This document shows positions 41,382 to 50,700 of a DNA stretch of 64,000 nucleotides, one piece after another. The notes below the pieces were generated by a model, which saw only the letters and a program-made list of their open reading frames with translations, had not been told where the DNA came from and made no database searches. The stretch lies in NCBI GenBank assembly GCA_002428525.1, contig DIWU01000015.1:62001-126000 (forward strand), in the 5' to 3' direction. How positions within the stretch are numbered: position 1 is the first letter of the stretch; each line of letters opens with the position of its first letter. The stretch comes from a bacterium UBP14_UBA6098 (GTDB lineage: Bacteria; UBP14; UBA6098). The translations under genes were made by a program, and so were the position numbers.

Positions 41382-41747
41382 TTATTTCACACTTGGAAAA
41401 ACCATTCCGCGGAACATGAAATACGCGGCGCCTACAAGACAAAGCCCTGCAAGCAGATAGTCGAGATTCAATTTTTGCTTCATATAGAAAGTCAAGAAAA
41501 AGGCGAAAACGATCATCGTGATAATCTCTTGAATGACTTTAAGTTGCGGCAAGGTATAGGCGGCGCTTCCGATTCGGTTTGCGGGGACTTGAAGGCAATA
41601 CTCGAACAGGGCGATACTCCAGCTTACCAAAATGGCGATATATAAGGGTTTGGCGCGAAGATCTTTAATATGGCCATACCAAGCGTAGGTCATAAAGAGA
41701 TTCGAGCCGAACAAAAGAAGGATTGGTGTAACAAACTGCGACTTCAT
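41382..41747 (-). CDS. DUF486-family small membrane protein
   Basis: 121 residues from the ATG at 41747 with GGAGA just upstream; an upstream in-frame ATG lacks this. Four hydrophobic helices fit the DUF486/DMT-related family: ILLLFGSNLFMTYAWYGHIK, IAILVSWSIALFEYCLQVPANRIG, LKVIQEIITMIVFAFFLTFYM and LDYLLAGLCLVGAAYFMFRG (each within the quoted span). Function unknown; a small drug/metabolite-transporter-like role is assumed for the family. It converges on the amgK gene. Confidence 0.85.
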   Translation of the reverse strand: MKSQFVTPILLLFGSNLFMTYAWYGHIKDLRAKPLYIAILVSWSIALFEYCLQVPANRIGSAAYTLPQLKVIQEIITMIVFAFFLTFYMKQKLNLDYLLAGLCLVGAAYFMFRGMVFPSVK

Positions 41748-41870
41748 CGTTTCTCCATGAAAAAGGTTGAGGCTTAATATAAATATTCCCAAAGCGCTTT
41801 CAAGTTTGATTTGTTGTGTTTTGTAATTGCGAAATCACATTAATTGAATCTGAAATAGAAGAAAAACAGC

Positions 41871-41898
41871 TTGATTTTGGCAAATGAAACCTTATATT
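41871..41898 (+). promoter_or_regulatory. lexA promoter
   Basis: TTGATT (41871-41876) and TATATT (41893-41898), spacer 16. The predicted start falls on the LexA box immediately downstream. Confidence 0.65.
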
Positions 41899-41904
41899 TA
41901 AAGT

Positions 41905-41916
41905 GAACATATGTTC
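41905..41916 (+). promoter_or_regulatory. LexA (SOS) box
   Basis: GAACATATGTTC is a perfect palindrome of the GAAC-N4-GTTC type used by LexA in Gram-positive and several other phyla. It covers the predicted transcription start, four bases upstream of the AGGAGG ribosome site of lexA, implying autorepression. Confidence 0.85.
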
Positions 41917-41930
41917 GCGAAGGAGGTCGA

Positions 41931-42536
41931 ATGCCCGAACAGCTTACTAAAATACAACAAAAAGCCCTCGATACAATCGTCGAGTTCAACCGCGACCAAG
42001 GCTTTGCGCCCACTGTGCGAGACCTCAGCTCGATTCTCGACAGGTCGCCCTCGACAGTCCACAAGATCCTTTTAGCGCTCGAAGAAAAAGGCCATATCAC
42101 CCGAAAAGAGGGGCTTTCAAGAGGGATTCTCATAAAACGGGACAGCCATAACACCGCGACAATACCGATTTTGGGTCGTATTGCCGCAGGGGAGCCGATC
42201 CTCGCCGAGGAGCACTATGACGGCTATATCGAGCTTGATAGCTCGATCGTTGGAAGAGGCGAGTATTTTGCCTTGCGGGTAAGCGGCGACAGCATGATCG
42301 GCGCGAATATCCTCGACGGTGATACTGCGGTGATCCTTTCATCGAACGAAGCCGAGAAGGGGGAGATTGTCGCGGCGCTGTTGAACGGTGAGGCCACACT
42401 CAAACGCCTTATGCGTAAGGGCAGACGGACATTCCTTATGCCGGAGAATCCGGCCTATTCTCCGATCGAGCTCGATGAGGCGCGCGGGCCGGCACAGATC
42501 CTCGGGATTTTGAAGGCGGTTATTCGTCGGTATTGA
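41931..42536 (+). CDS. lexA: LexA repressor
   Basis: 201 residues, normal LexA length. The winged HTH covers 1-68 (FAPTVRDLSSILDRSPSTVHK); autocleavage is at A86-G87 (GRIAAGEPI), catalytic Ser121 is in VSGDSMIGANI and Lys158 in EATLKRL. LexA represses DNA-damage genes and cuts itself when RecA filaments form. AGGAGG lies four bases before ATG, and a perfect SOS box lies just upstream, so it controls itself. Confidence 0.97.
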   Translation: MPEQLTKIQQKALDTIVEFNRDQGFAPTVRDLSSILDRSPSTVHKILLALEEKGHITRKEGLSRGILIKRDSHNTATIPILGRIAAGEPILAEEHYDGYIELDSSIVGRGEYFALRVSGDSMIGANILDGDTAVILSSNEAEKGEIVAALLNGEATLKRLMRKGRRTFLMPENPAYSPIELDEARGPAQILGILKAVIRRY

Positions 42537-42645
42537 GAAACCGTAAAATTATCGTAAGTCTTTCCCCCCTTAGTTTTTAGTGAATCCGGCCGATAAAAGC
42601 TAATTTCAAGTGATGTTGTCGTTTATGCGAAGCTCTTCTAATTAC

Positions 42646-42674
42646 TTGACGTTTACCTTTTAATTATTTATACT
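42646..42674 (+). promoter_or_regulatory. Sigma70 promoter of the secreted-protein gene
   Basis: TTGACG (42646-42651) and TATACT (42669-42674) with the ideal 17-base spacer, about 40 bases before the start codon. Confidence 0.72.
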
Positions 42675-42716
42675 TTAATAGACATTATTAATTTTTAATA
42701 CTCCATGGGGGCGATG

Positions 42717-44489
42717 ATGAAGAGATTGCTGGCGATTTTAACGCTTATCAGCGTTGTTTCTTGTGTTTACGGGCAGTTTGAAATCGGAATCAGCCTCGCG
42801 TTTCCGCGAGAGTTCAAAGACCCTTGCAATTCCGCGGCGGTCGCGAGCGGAACGACTAATTTCAATATCGATTTCATCGACACGCTGAATACCGGCTCGA
42901 CGACTTCTTTCCCTGTTTCGAACGCTTGGACATATGTCTCCACCGATGCCGGTGCATCTTGGCTTTCGCCAATCGTGATGAGCGCGATCGGCGGAACCTT
43001 CTATCCGGACACTTGGCAGTCGAGCCGAACCAATGCCGCGAGCGGCTCTGTGATGTATTACTTCAAGTGCGAGACCGAATCTACCCTAACTTCTGAATGC
43101 CCCGAGAACAACCCGAACACCTTCCCGTTGGCCGCGAATAAAGCGGCCTCGATCGGAGACCCCGCGGGCGACCATATCGGGGCCGACGGGCGAATCTGGA
43201 ACACTTATGATATTTCGGGCTTTTGGGCAAGCTACGACTCCGACGAATTCTTCTTCCGGGTGAACCTCGCCGGTGGCTGGAAGGACAATCATTTTGTTCT
43301 TCCATTTACCAATTACTTTCATGTCCTCGCGATCCCGATTCTGAACAACGAATCGCCCTACCGCGACAGCCTGTTTTTCGCTGTGTTGGTTTGTAATGTG
43401 AACCTGCTTGTTGTATCGGCTTCCGATGGTCTTTATAAATTCTGGGCGGAGGACGGCGACGACGATCCGTTGAATAACTATGAACGCATCGGCTCGGTGA
43501 CATTCACTCCCTCCGACCCCGGCGACGATACCGATTTCTCGGTTAAATTCCCGATCAGTATGCTGACCTCGAACGGTTGGGGGAGCTGGCCGAATTCCTC
43601 CCGCACTGTAGGAACCGGTTGCGCAACTTTAACAGCATGGCTTTCAGGAACCGATCCGCAGTTTGTAATTAACGATGTGACGAAGAGCAGTGGAGTTGTT
43701 TTCAACACGCATAATTACACGATCGGGACGAACGCCGCGCCCACGCTTGCGCCCTCGCACCTCGTCACGACGAACCGCGACACGAGCTGGATCGACCTTT
43801 CCTGCACCTACACCGACGCGAACGGCAACCTGCCGACTCAGCGCCAGCTGACCATCGACCGCGGGACGCCCTCGACAACTACAATAGGCAGTCTCGACCA
43901 CGGCTACGCCGACGGCTCTGTTTTCACGCATTCCGCGACCTATCGTTGCGATTTCATCGACTCGCTTAAATACAAATGGGACTTTAACGACGGCGCCGGT
44001 GTCGTCTCGACCGGATGGCGCTATGCCGTTGTCCCCTCGGAGATCGGGCTTCAGCTGACAGGCGCGAGCTGGACTGTCGGCTCGGATTTGGGCTCGCTGG
44101 ACACGGTTCAGATGAGCGAGGCGAATGTCATCACAATCACGAACACCGGCAATTGCTCGTTTAATCTCGGGCTTCAGGTCGATTCGCTTCCGAATTATTG
44201 GCAACTCGATACAGTTGTAAATCACGATACGACAGTTATTTACGCCCGCTTCAACGACTCAGCGGCGCCGCCGGCCTTCAGCGCTTTCACGCAAAACGAC
44301 GCCCTTTCGCGCACGCTTCTTTGGGCCAATGGAACCCGTTTCGGTGCAGGCGGCCTCAATATTTCCTATTGCGTTGACGGCGCGAACACAGAGAAGTTAT
44401 ATCTGGCGTTTATTGTTCCGAATACCTACTACGCTGACGGCAGTCAGCGGATCAAGATGTCCCTTTGGGCGAGCAACACGCTTCCGTAA
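42717..44489 (+). CDS. Secreted beta-rich protein of unknown function
   Basis: 590 residues from ATG 42717, five bases after GGGGG; earlier in-frame ATGs lie within or too near that stretch. Signal peptide: MKRLLAILTLISVVSCVYG. The body is beta-rich with many aromatic, Asp, Asn and Thr residues. About 20-310 might be a carbohydrate- or surface-binding module (DGRIWNTYDISGFWASYDSD); about 335-450 looks like an immunoglobulin/fibronectin-like domain (LVTTNRDTSWIDLSCTYTDANG). No PNPFN tail is present, unlike other large secreted proteins here. No family recognised. Confidence 0.7.
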   Translation: MKRLLAILTLISVVSCVYGQFEIGISLAFPREFKDPCNSAAVASGTTNFNIDFIDTLNTGSTTSFPVSNAWTYVSTDAGASWLSPIVMSAIGGTFYPDTWQSSRTNAASGSVMYYFKCETESTLTSECPENNPNTFPLAANKAASIGDPAGDHIGADGRIWNTYDISGFWASYDSDEFFFRVNLAGGWKDNHFVLPFTNYFHVLAIPILNNESPYRDSLFFAVLVCNVNLLVVSASDGLYKFWAEDGDDDPLNNYERIGSVTFTPSDPGDDTDFSVKFPISMLTSNGWGSWPNSSRTVGTGCATLTAWLSGTDPQFVINDVTKSSGVVFNTHNYTIGTNAAPTLAPSHLVTTNRDTSWIDLSCTYTDANGNLPTQRQLTIDRGTPSTTTIGSLDHGYADGSVFTHSATYRCDFIDSLKYKWDFNDGAGVVSTGWRYAVVPSEIGLQLTGASWTVGSDLGSLDTVQMSEANVITITNTGNCSFNLGLQVDSLPNYWQLDTVVNHDTTVIYARFNDSAAPPAFSAFTQNDALSRTLLWANGTRFGAGGLNISYCVDGANTEKLYLAFIVPNTYYADGSQRIKMSLWASNTLP

Positions 44490-44513
44490 GGATTGATTTC
44501 GTCGGGTAAAATT

Positions 44514-44538
44514 AGGCCGGCACGACCGGCCTTTTTTT
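44514..44538 (+). terminator. Rho-independent terminator
   Basis: AGGCCGG and CCGGCCT pair around CACGA, followed by a run of T. It ends the secreted-protein transcript and touches the stop codon of the convergent queA gene. Confidence 0.88.
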
Positions 44539-45571
44539 ATTCGATGAAACAGGCGTCGCCATAGCTGTAGAAGCGATACCCCTCTACGATGGCGTGTTCG
44601 TAGGCGCGCATGATCTTTTCCCTTCCGGCGAAGGCGCTGATCATCACGAGCAATGAGCTTTTCGGCAGGTGGAAATTCGTAATTATCGCCCCGACGAGTT
44701 TGAAGCTGAATCCGTGGTATATGAAAAGGTTTGTTCGTTCGGAGATCGGCGATAGGGGCAGGCCATTTTGCGCCGCGGACTCGAGCGCTCGGACGGTCGT
44801 CGTGCCGACGGCGACTATTCTGCGACCGGCCTCGATAGCCGAGTTTATTAGCTCCGCGGTCGTTCTGTTAATCTCGTAGAACTCGGAATGCATCGAGTGT
44901 TGCCGAATATCCTCGGCCTCGATCGAGCTGAAGGTTCCCCAGCCGACATGAAGCGTGACGCTTGCGATCTCGATTCCGCGCATTCGGATTTCCTCGAAAA
45001 GCCTCTCGGTGAAATGCAACCCGGCGGTGGGCGCCGCGACGGCACCGCGTTCACGCGAGTAGATTGTTTGGTAGCGGTTTTTGTCCTCGGTGTCGGCCGG
45101 CCTGTCGATATAGAGCGGGAGGGGAGTTCTGCCGAACCGCTCGAGTTCGTCCCAGATATCGCCATTATGGAGGATTCTGATCCTGCGGCACCCCTCGGGA
45201 AGAAGATCGCCCACCTCGACAGAAAGCTCCGGCGAAATCTCGACGATTGAGCCGGGCTTTAACCTGCGTCCCGGCCTCACGAGCGCTGTCCATTCGTCCC
45301 CCTCGATTCTCTCGAGCAAAAACACCTCGGCGACGCCGCCGCTTGCCCTACTGCCGATTAGCCTTGCTGGAAAAACTCGCGTGTCGTTCACGACAAGTAG
45401 GTCGTCCGGGCGAAGTAGCTTCGGCAATTCGGAAAATACCATATCGACAAGCTCTCCCGAGCTCCGAATTGCGAGAAGCCTCGAGGAATCGCGCGGCTCG
45501 ACGGCTCTTTGAGCGATCCGGTTCGGGGGAAGGCGATAGTCGAAGGCGGATAAATCGAACTCGTTTTGCAT
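44537..45571 (-). CDS. queA: tRNA preQ1(34) S-adenosylmethionine ribosyltransferase-isomerase
   Basis: 344 residues. Diagnostic stretches are FDYRLPPNRIAQ at the N-terminus, LLVVNDTRVFPARL, LVRPGRRLKPG, YQTIYSRERGAVAAPTAGLHFT (split about 168-190), TLHVGWGTFSSI, VGTTTVRALE and TNFHLPKSSLLVMISAFAG. QueA transfers the ribosyl part of SAM to preQ1 in tRNA, the penultimate step of queuosine formation. No other que gene is adjacent; the neighbour to the left is convergent and to the right divergent. Confidence 0.97.
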   Translation of the reverse strand: MQNEFDLSAFDYRLPPNRIAQRAVEPRDSSRLLAIRSSGELVDMVFSELPKLLRPDDLLVVNDTRVFPARLIGSRASGGVAEVFLLERIEGDEWTALVRPGRRLKPGSIVEISPELSVEVGDLLPEGCRRIRILHNGDIWDELERFGRTPLPLYIDRPADTEDKNRYQTIYSRERGAVAAPTAGLHFTERLFEEIRMRGIEIASVTLHVGWGTFSSIEAEDIRQHSMHSEFYEINRTTAELINSAIEAGRRIVAVGTTTVRALESAAQNGLPLSPISERTNLFIYHGFSFKLVGAIITNFHLPKSSLLVMISAFAGREKIMRAYEHAIVEGYRFYSYGDACFIE

Positions 45572-45653
45572 GAGTGCATTATATATCCTTCGGGCGTTAT
45601 GTCAACTGCATTCCAAGTCGGGGGAGTCGAAAAACTATTATTCGAAAAACCCC

Positions 45654-45681
45654 TTGAATGATGGAGTATTCGGTTTATATT
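45654..45681 (+). promoter_or_regulatory. Promoter of a probably leaderless gene
   Basis: TTGAAT (45654-45659) and TATATT (45676-45681), spacer 16: the same hexamers and spacing as the namZ promoter. The ATG at 45689 begins seven bases after the -10 box, and no ribosome-binding sequence precedes it. Confidence 0.5.
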
Positions 45682-45688
45682 AATACTT

Positions 45689-46522
45689 ATGAATCGAGGT
45701 GCGATTATTCCCCGAGTTGAACTCGACCGACCGAGGCTGAGAGCTGTTCTTTTACTCGCGGTTGCGCTTTCTTGGGCTGTTTTCGGGGCTTACGACGGCC
45801 ATCTCGATTGGCCGGCGAGTTCCGGCGCGGCGAGTTCGGCGCTTAGGTCCGGTTCCGCGGCGTTCTGGGGCAACCCCGGAGCGGTGAGCACCGAGGAGTG
45901 GTCATCCTCGGTTTTCGTCGATCGCGAGTGGGGGCTTGCGGAACTTACAACAATAAGCCTTTCGGCGGTTCGAGGATTCTCTTTCGGCGACCTTTCGGCG
46001 GGAGGTTCATATTTCGGCAGTCGGGAGCTTTATTCCGAGACGGTCTTCGGAATCGGCTATTCCCGAAAGCTTTGGCGGATAAACTCCGGCGCGAGGCTCT
46101 CGGTGGTCTCCGCCGCGGGTGGCGATTGGAAAGCCTCCGCGCCGATTGTGTCCCTCGGTGCTGTTGTTCCTGCGGGCGAGTTGGCCGAGCTTCACCTTTG
46201 GGCCGACAATATCTCGGCCTCGAAGCTCGATGGCTCTGCGCTTCCGATAAGAGGTGCGGTTGGTGCGGTTTTCAAGCCCACCGGATGGGCACGGCTTGTT
46301 TGCGATATCTATTCTCAAAGCCCGAACCCCTCGAGCGTTAGATTCGGGCAGGAGGTTTTCATTTTCAAAACCTTGAAACTGCGTTGCGGTGTGGCATTTA
46401 GGCCGAACACTTATCATCTCGGCCTCGGCCTTCGTGCGGGTGATTTCCAGTTCGACTGGGCCTATATAGGTCACCCGGAGTTAGGCGGAAGCTCGCAGTT
46501 GGGCTTAGTTTACGAGAGGTAA
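45689..46522 (+). CDS. Outer-membrane beta-barrel, PorV/PorQ-like
   Basis: 277 residues. A longish signal peptide (about 1-34, hydrophobic core LRAVLLLAVALSWAVFG) is followed by the sequence SSALRSGSAAFWGNPGAVS, the N-terminal pattern (bright G/A-rich strand, N-P-A/G) of PorV/PorQ and UPF0164 proteins. Alternating strands follow, with inward-outward pattern (LSAVRGFSFGDLSAGGSYFG, LGLGLRAGDFQFDWAYIG). PorV shuttles type IX substrates to the outer membrane; the sorting tails of three proteins in the window make such a role attractive but unproven. The gene appears leaderless and is followed after two bases by the dGTPase-like gene. Confidence 0.7.
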   Translation: MNRGAIIPRVELDRPRLRAVLLLAVALSWAVFGAYDGHLDWPASSGAASSALRSGSAAFWGNPGAVSTEEWSSSVFVDREWGLAELTTISLSAVRGFSFGDLSAGGSYFGSRELYSETVFGIGYSRKLWRINSGARLSVVSAAGGDWKASAPIVSLGAVVPAGELAELHLWADNISASKLDGSALPIRGAVGAVFKPTGWARLVCDIYSQSPNPSSVRFGQEVFIFKTLKLRCGVAFRPNTYHLGLGLRAGDFQFDWAYIGHPELGGSSQLGLVYER

Positions 46523-46524
46523 TT

Positions 46525-47682
46525 TTGATTCGACTCGATGAGCACAACTTAATGGAAGATAGAAACTTAGCGCCATTCGCGGCGCGCAATTCCACCTCGC
46601 TCGGCAGAAAACACCCCGAGCCGGCGCATGAATATAGAATGCCCTTCGAGCGCGACCGCGAGAGAATCATTCATTCGAGTTCCTTCCGGCGCTTGACCTA
46701 CAAAACACAGGTTTTTCTCAATCACGAGGGCGATCATTATCGAACCCGCCTGACCCATACCCTCGAAACCGCGACTATCGCCCGCGCCATGGCCTTGGCC
46801 CTCGGGACGAACGCCGATCTCTGCGAGGCGATCTCGCTGGCGCACGACTTGGGGCACACGCCCTTCGGGCATACGGGCGAGGAGGTTCTCGACGAGCTTC
46901 TCGCCGATGCCGGCGGTTTTGAGCATAACAAGCAAAGCCTTCGCATTGTCGATTGTCTGGAAAGCAGATACCCCGGCTTTGACGGCTTGAATCTCACCTA
47001 TGAGACCCGCGAGGGGATTCAGAAGCATGTGACGCGCTATGATTTCGCGGAGGACAGCGGCGAGTTCCCGCATCGGTGGCCGACCTTGGAGGCCCAAATA
47101 GTATGTATCTCAGACGAGATCGCCTTCATGTGTCACGACCTCGACGACGGCATATATTCCGGCCTTTTGGAGGCCGAGCTTCTCGAGGCCGAGCTTCCGC
47201 TTTGGAGGAGGATCTCGGAGGACATTCGTTCTGAGTTCACCGCGATCACGCCCGAGATGCTCCGAAAGCAGGTTATTCGCGGTCTTATCGATCTCGAGGT
47301 GACCGACGCGATCAATGAAACCGAGAAAAGAATTAGGCTTTTCGCGCCAAGTTCGCCGGATGATGTCCGGGGTCTGGAGGAGAGGCTTGCAGTCCACAGC
47401 GAGGATTTAGCTCTTCAGAACGAACTTGTCAGTGATTATTTATTTAAAAAACTATATCGTCATTACAAAGTTTTACGGATGAGCGCTAAGGCGCGGATGG
47501 TTATAGAGGCACTATTTCAGGTCTATACAGAAGAACCCAACCAGCTTCCCGAGGGGAGCCTTAAGCGTCTCTCCAATGAGGATACTCGAATAGTGGTCGC
47601 TGATTATATCGCCGGCATGACGGATAGATATGCGATGAACGAATATAAAAAATTATTTGATCCTTTTGAAAAATTATTGTAA
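46525..47682 (+). CDS. dgt: dGTP triphosphohydrolase-like HD protein
   Basis: 385 residues from a TTG start preceded by GAGAGG; an internal ATG at 46552 (MEDRNLAPFA) is possible. The family's RDRERIIHSSSFRRLTYKTQVF and NHEGDHYRTRLTHTLE (two segments, about 43-80) precede the HD metal site with AHDLGHTPFGHTGE at about 108-121; FEHNKQSLRIV and a later ICISDEIAFMCHDLDD (here VCISDEIA) complete it. The enzyme group hydrolyses dNTPs to deoxynucleosides and triphosphate; substrate preference varies. It is followed 28 bases later by the metalloprotease gene. Confidence 0.92.
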   Translation: MIRLDEHNLMEDRNLAPFAARNSTSLGRKHPEPAHEYRMPFERDRERIIHSSSFRRLTYKTQVFLNHEGDHYRTRLTHTLETATIARAMALALGTNADLCEAISLAHDLGHTPFGHTGEEVLDELLADAGGFEHNKQSLRIVDCLESRYPGFDGLNLTYETREGIQKHVTRYDFAEDSGEFPHRWPTLEAQIVCISDEIAFMCHDLDDGIYSGLLEAELLEAELPLWRRISEDIRSEFTAITPEMLRKQVIRGLIDLEVTDAINETEKRIRLFAPSSPDDVRGLEERLAVHSEDLALQNELVSDYLFKKLYRHYKVLRMSAKARMVIEALFQVYTEEPNQLPEGSLKRLSNEDTRIVVADYIAGMTDRYAMNEYKKLFDPFEKLL

Positions 47683-47710
47683 AACAAAATAAACACAGTC
47701 TGGAGGCAAG

Positions 47711-50700
47711 ATGAAAAGACTCACCCTGTTAACCCTGATCATCCTTATCTGCGGGGCCACTATGGCCGCAACGGCCGATAGCTACGCGCATACGGCGATC
47801 TCAGAGGATTTTCAAAACGGTATTATCTCAGAAAGCGAGTATATCGCCAACTTGATCAACTCGGTGAAGGCACCGGAGGATTTACCCGCCGGCTATAGCG
47901 AAATGACCGCGAATCCCTGCGGGACTATGCCGCTTCTCGAGGCCTACAACTACCTTCAAACCCTCTCCGAGTTCGACCGCGCGCGGATGCGGCCCGAGAT
48001 GGCGAGGCCTTGGGGGCTTTCCCAGACCTACAGCACGACGCATTTCCTCTTCCATTACACAACCTCGGGTTCGGATGCCACGAACTCGACCTTCATCACT
48101 CAGATGGGTTCCGCGTTCGAGAACGCTTGGGCGCACCTCGCAACGACGAGAGGCTTCACGACTCCTCCCACGGACGGAACAGCCGGCGGCGACAGCAAGT
48201 ATGATATTTATGTCCGCAACCTCTCAACCGGCATTCTCGGGTATTGTGAACCGGAGGCCAGCGTTCCGAGCACATCTCATAACGACGCTACGAGCTTCAT
48301 CAACATGCGCAATAGTTACTCCGCCTATAGCTCGAATCCGGTTCAGCTTATGCAGATGACTGCGGTTCACGAGCTTTTCCACGCCTTCCAGATGGGTTAC
48401 GACGCGAGCGAAAGCCCATGGTGGATGGAGGTGACCGCGGTTTGGGTCGAGGACAATATGTATCCGACCTACAACGACGAGCACGACTACCTTCCGAATT
48501 TCTTCTCGAACCCCGATATGACAATACAGACTTACAACGGCGAGCACGAATACGGTAGCTATCATTTCGCGACCTATTTAACCTCCAAATTCGGCGCTAA
48601 TGCTATTCGGGAGATATGGGAGCAATGCACTTGGGTGTCCGTGTTGGCGGCGATTCAGGGAGTAGCTTCGGAGAGCGGAAGCTCGCGCAACGCGGCCTTC
48701 AGCGAGTTCTTTGTTTGGAACCTCTTCACCGGTTCTCGCTCCGCCGCGGGGCATTATACCGAGGGGGCTTTGTTCCCCGAGGTTCGCATCGAGGATGTCG
48801 TCTATGCCGGCGAGTATCCGGTTGTTGGAGGCACAAGCACTCGCAGGCCGGACAATCTCGCCTCGAATTACTACAAACTCATGATTCCCGCCGGAGCGAG
48901 GGGGCCTTTCTCGGTCAGCTTCGACGGCGACAACAGCGGTATTTGGTCGGCCCAGCTGATTTTTCCCAGACCCGCAACCTATACCGCAATCAATATCCCG
49001 CTCGACACTTACGGCTACGGCTATTATGTCGTTCCCGAATCCCTCTATTCGGACTATACCGAGGTCTATCTTGTAGTCGGGATGCTCTCTACCAGTGGAA
49101 ACGATTGGAACTTCGTTTATTCCGCGGCCTTCGACACGATCACCGCCACGCTTAACCCGCCGCGCAACCTTCGCGCAACAAGCGGCCTTTCCGGCCGGGT
49201 TCCCCTCGAATGGGACGCGCCGATCGGCGGTGGTGGTGAGGAGGAGATCATCTATGACGACGGTGCCGGCGAGAGCTATGTCTCCCTTACCGCCGGAGAT
49301 ATCGAGGGAGTGAGATTCACATACTCCGCGCCTTGCACGCTGGTCTCGGTGAAGTTCATGGCCTATTCGACGGCAACATATCCCAATATGCAAGTTCTGA
49401 TCTATCCCGAAAGCGGCGGCTCGGTTCCCGATACAACAGCGGCGATTGGCACTCCGAGAGTTGTAGCTCCCGCGGCCGCACCGGCTTGGACTACGCTCAG
49501 TGTCGCCTCTGAGAATATCGCCCTGCCCGCAGGGGATTTCTTCATCGGGCTTCGCCATACGGCGGTCGAACCGGCACTTCTTTTAGATACCGGCTCACCT
49601 GCTGAAACCGACAGATGTTGGGGATGGGCCTCGACGGGTTTCTGGGGTTTTGGCCCGGGGACTGGCGTTTTCATGCTTAGGGCTGTTGTTCGTTCGAGTG
49701 GTCGATTTTTCGAGCTGACCGCCCGCGGCGAGGACGGCCTGCCGATGATATCCGATCCTTCACCCATGTTTTCCGCTGTGGAGATCAAGGAACCCTCGAA
49801 CCTCGATTATCCAATAGTTGCTGAAACACCGCGCTCAAGGCCGGAAGAACCCGTCCTAAATTACAGGGTTTTCCGCAGTAACTCGCCGGGCGGGCCGTGG
49901 ACATGGCCGATTGCAACACCCACGACACAGACCTACACCGACCTTTCTGTAATCGATGGGAATACCTATTATTACATAGTCACAGCGCAGTATGCCGGCG
50001 GCGAGTCCAGCCCGACAAATCAGGTCAGCGCGACACCGAGCGCTTCAGGTGGGGACACAACCGGCGCGGACATCATCATCAATGCCGATCTCTCCGATAC
50101 AACCTCCCCGCTCTCCTATTGGCCGCTTTCGAGGGGCGCCAAGTTTGCCGAAAGGCTCGAGCTCGACAGACCGGCCAAGATCAAAGCCCTCTTATACTAT
50201 GCCTTGAACATCGGTGCCGGCCAGTTCGTTCCGGGTATCCATCACTGGACCGGCGACCGAATCGAGGGCGACCTTCTGCCGGCTATCGCACATTCGGCGA
50301 CAGGGACTACGTTGGTCGTTATCGATGTAGATGCCTACGACATCTATGTTAACAGCGATTTCGTGGTCAGCTTCGGCATTTACGATTCGACCTCGTTCAT
50401 CCTCAGCCAGCAGATACCCTCCGACGACCACGATTGGATGAACCTCGGCTTCGGCTGGTATATACCCGACAGCTCGCGCTTCATTATCGGCGCGCAGGTC
50501 GAGTATATCGATTCGACGGAGCGCTTCGCCCTTCGCGGACAGGTCAATCTCTCCGGCGGAACCGGCGGAAGTCCGCCGCCCTCCGACCTCTCGGGAAGTA
50601 TTGTCAAAATCGAGGGGCTCGATTTGGCGGACACCACCAACGCCGACGGCTTTTACGAGATTGGCGATCTCGAACCGGGAACCTATATAGTCTCCGCGAG

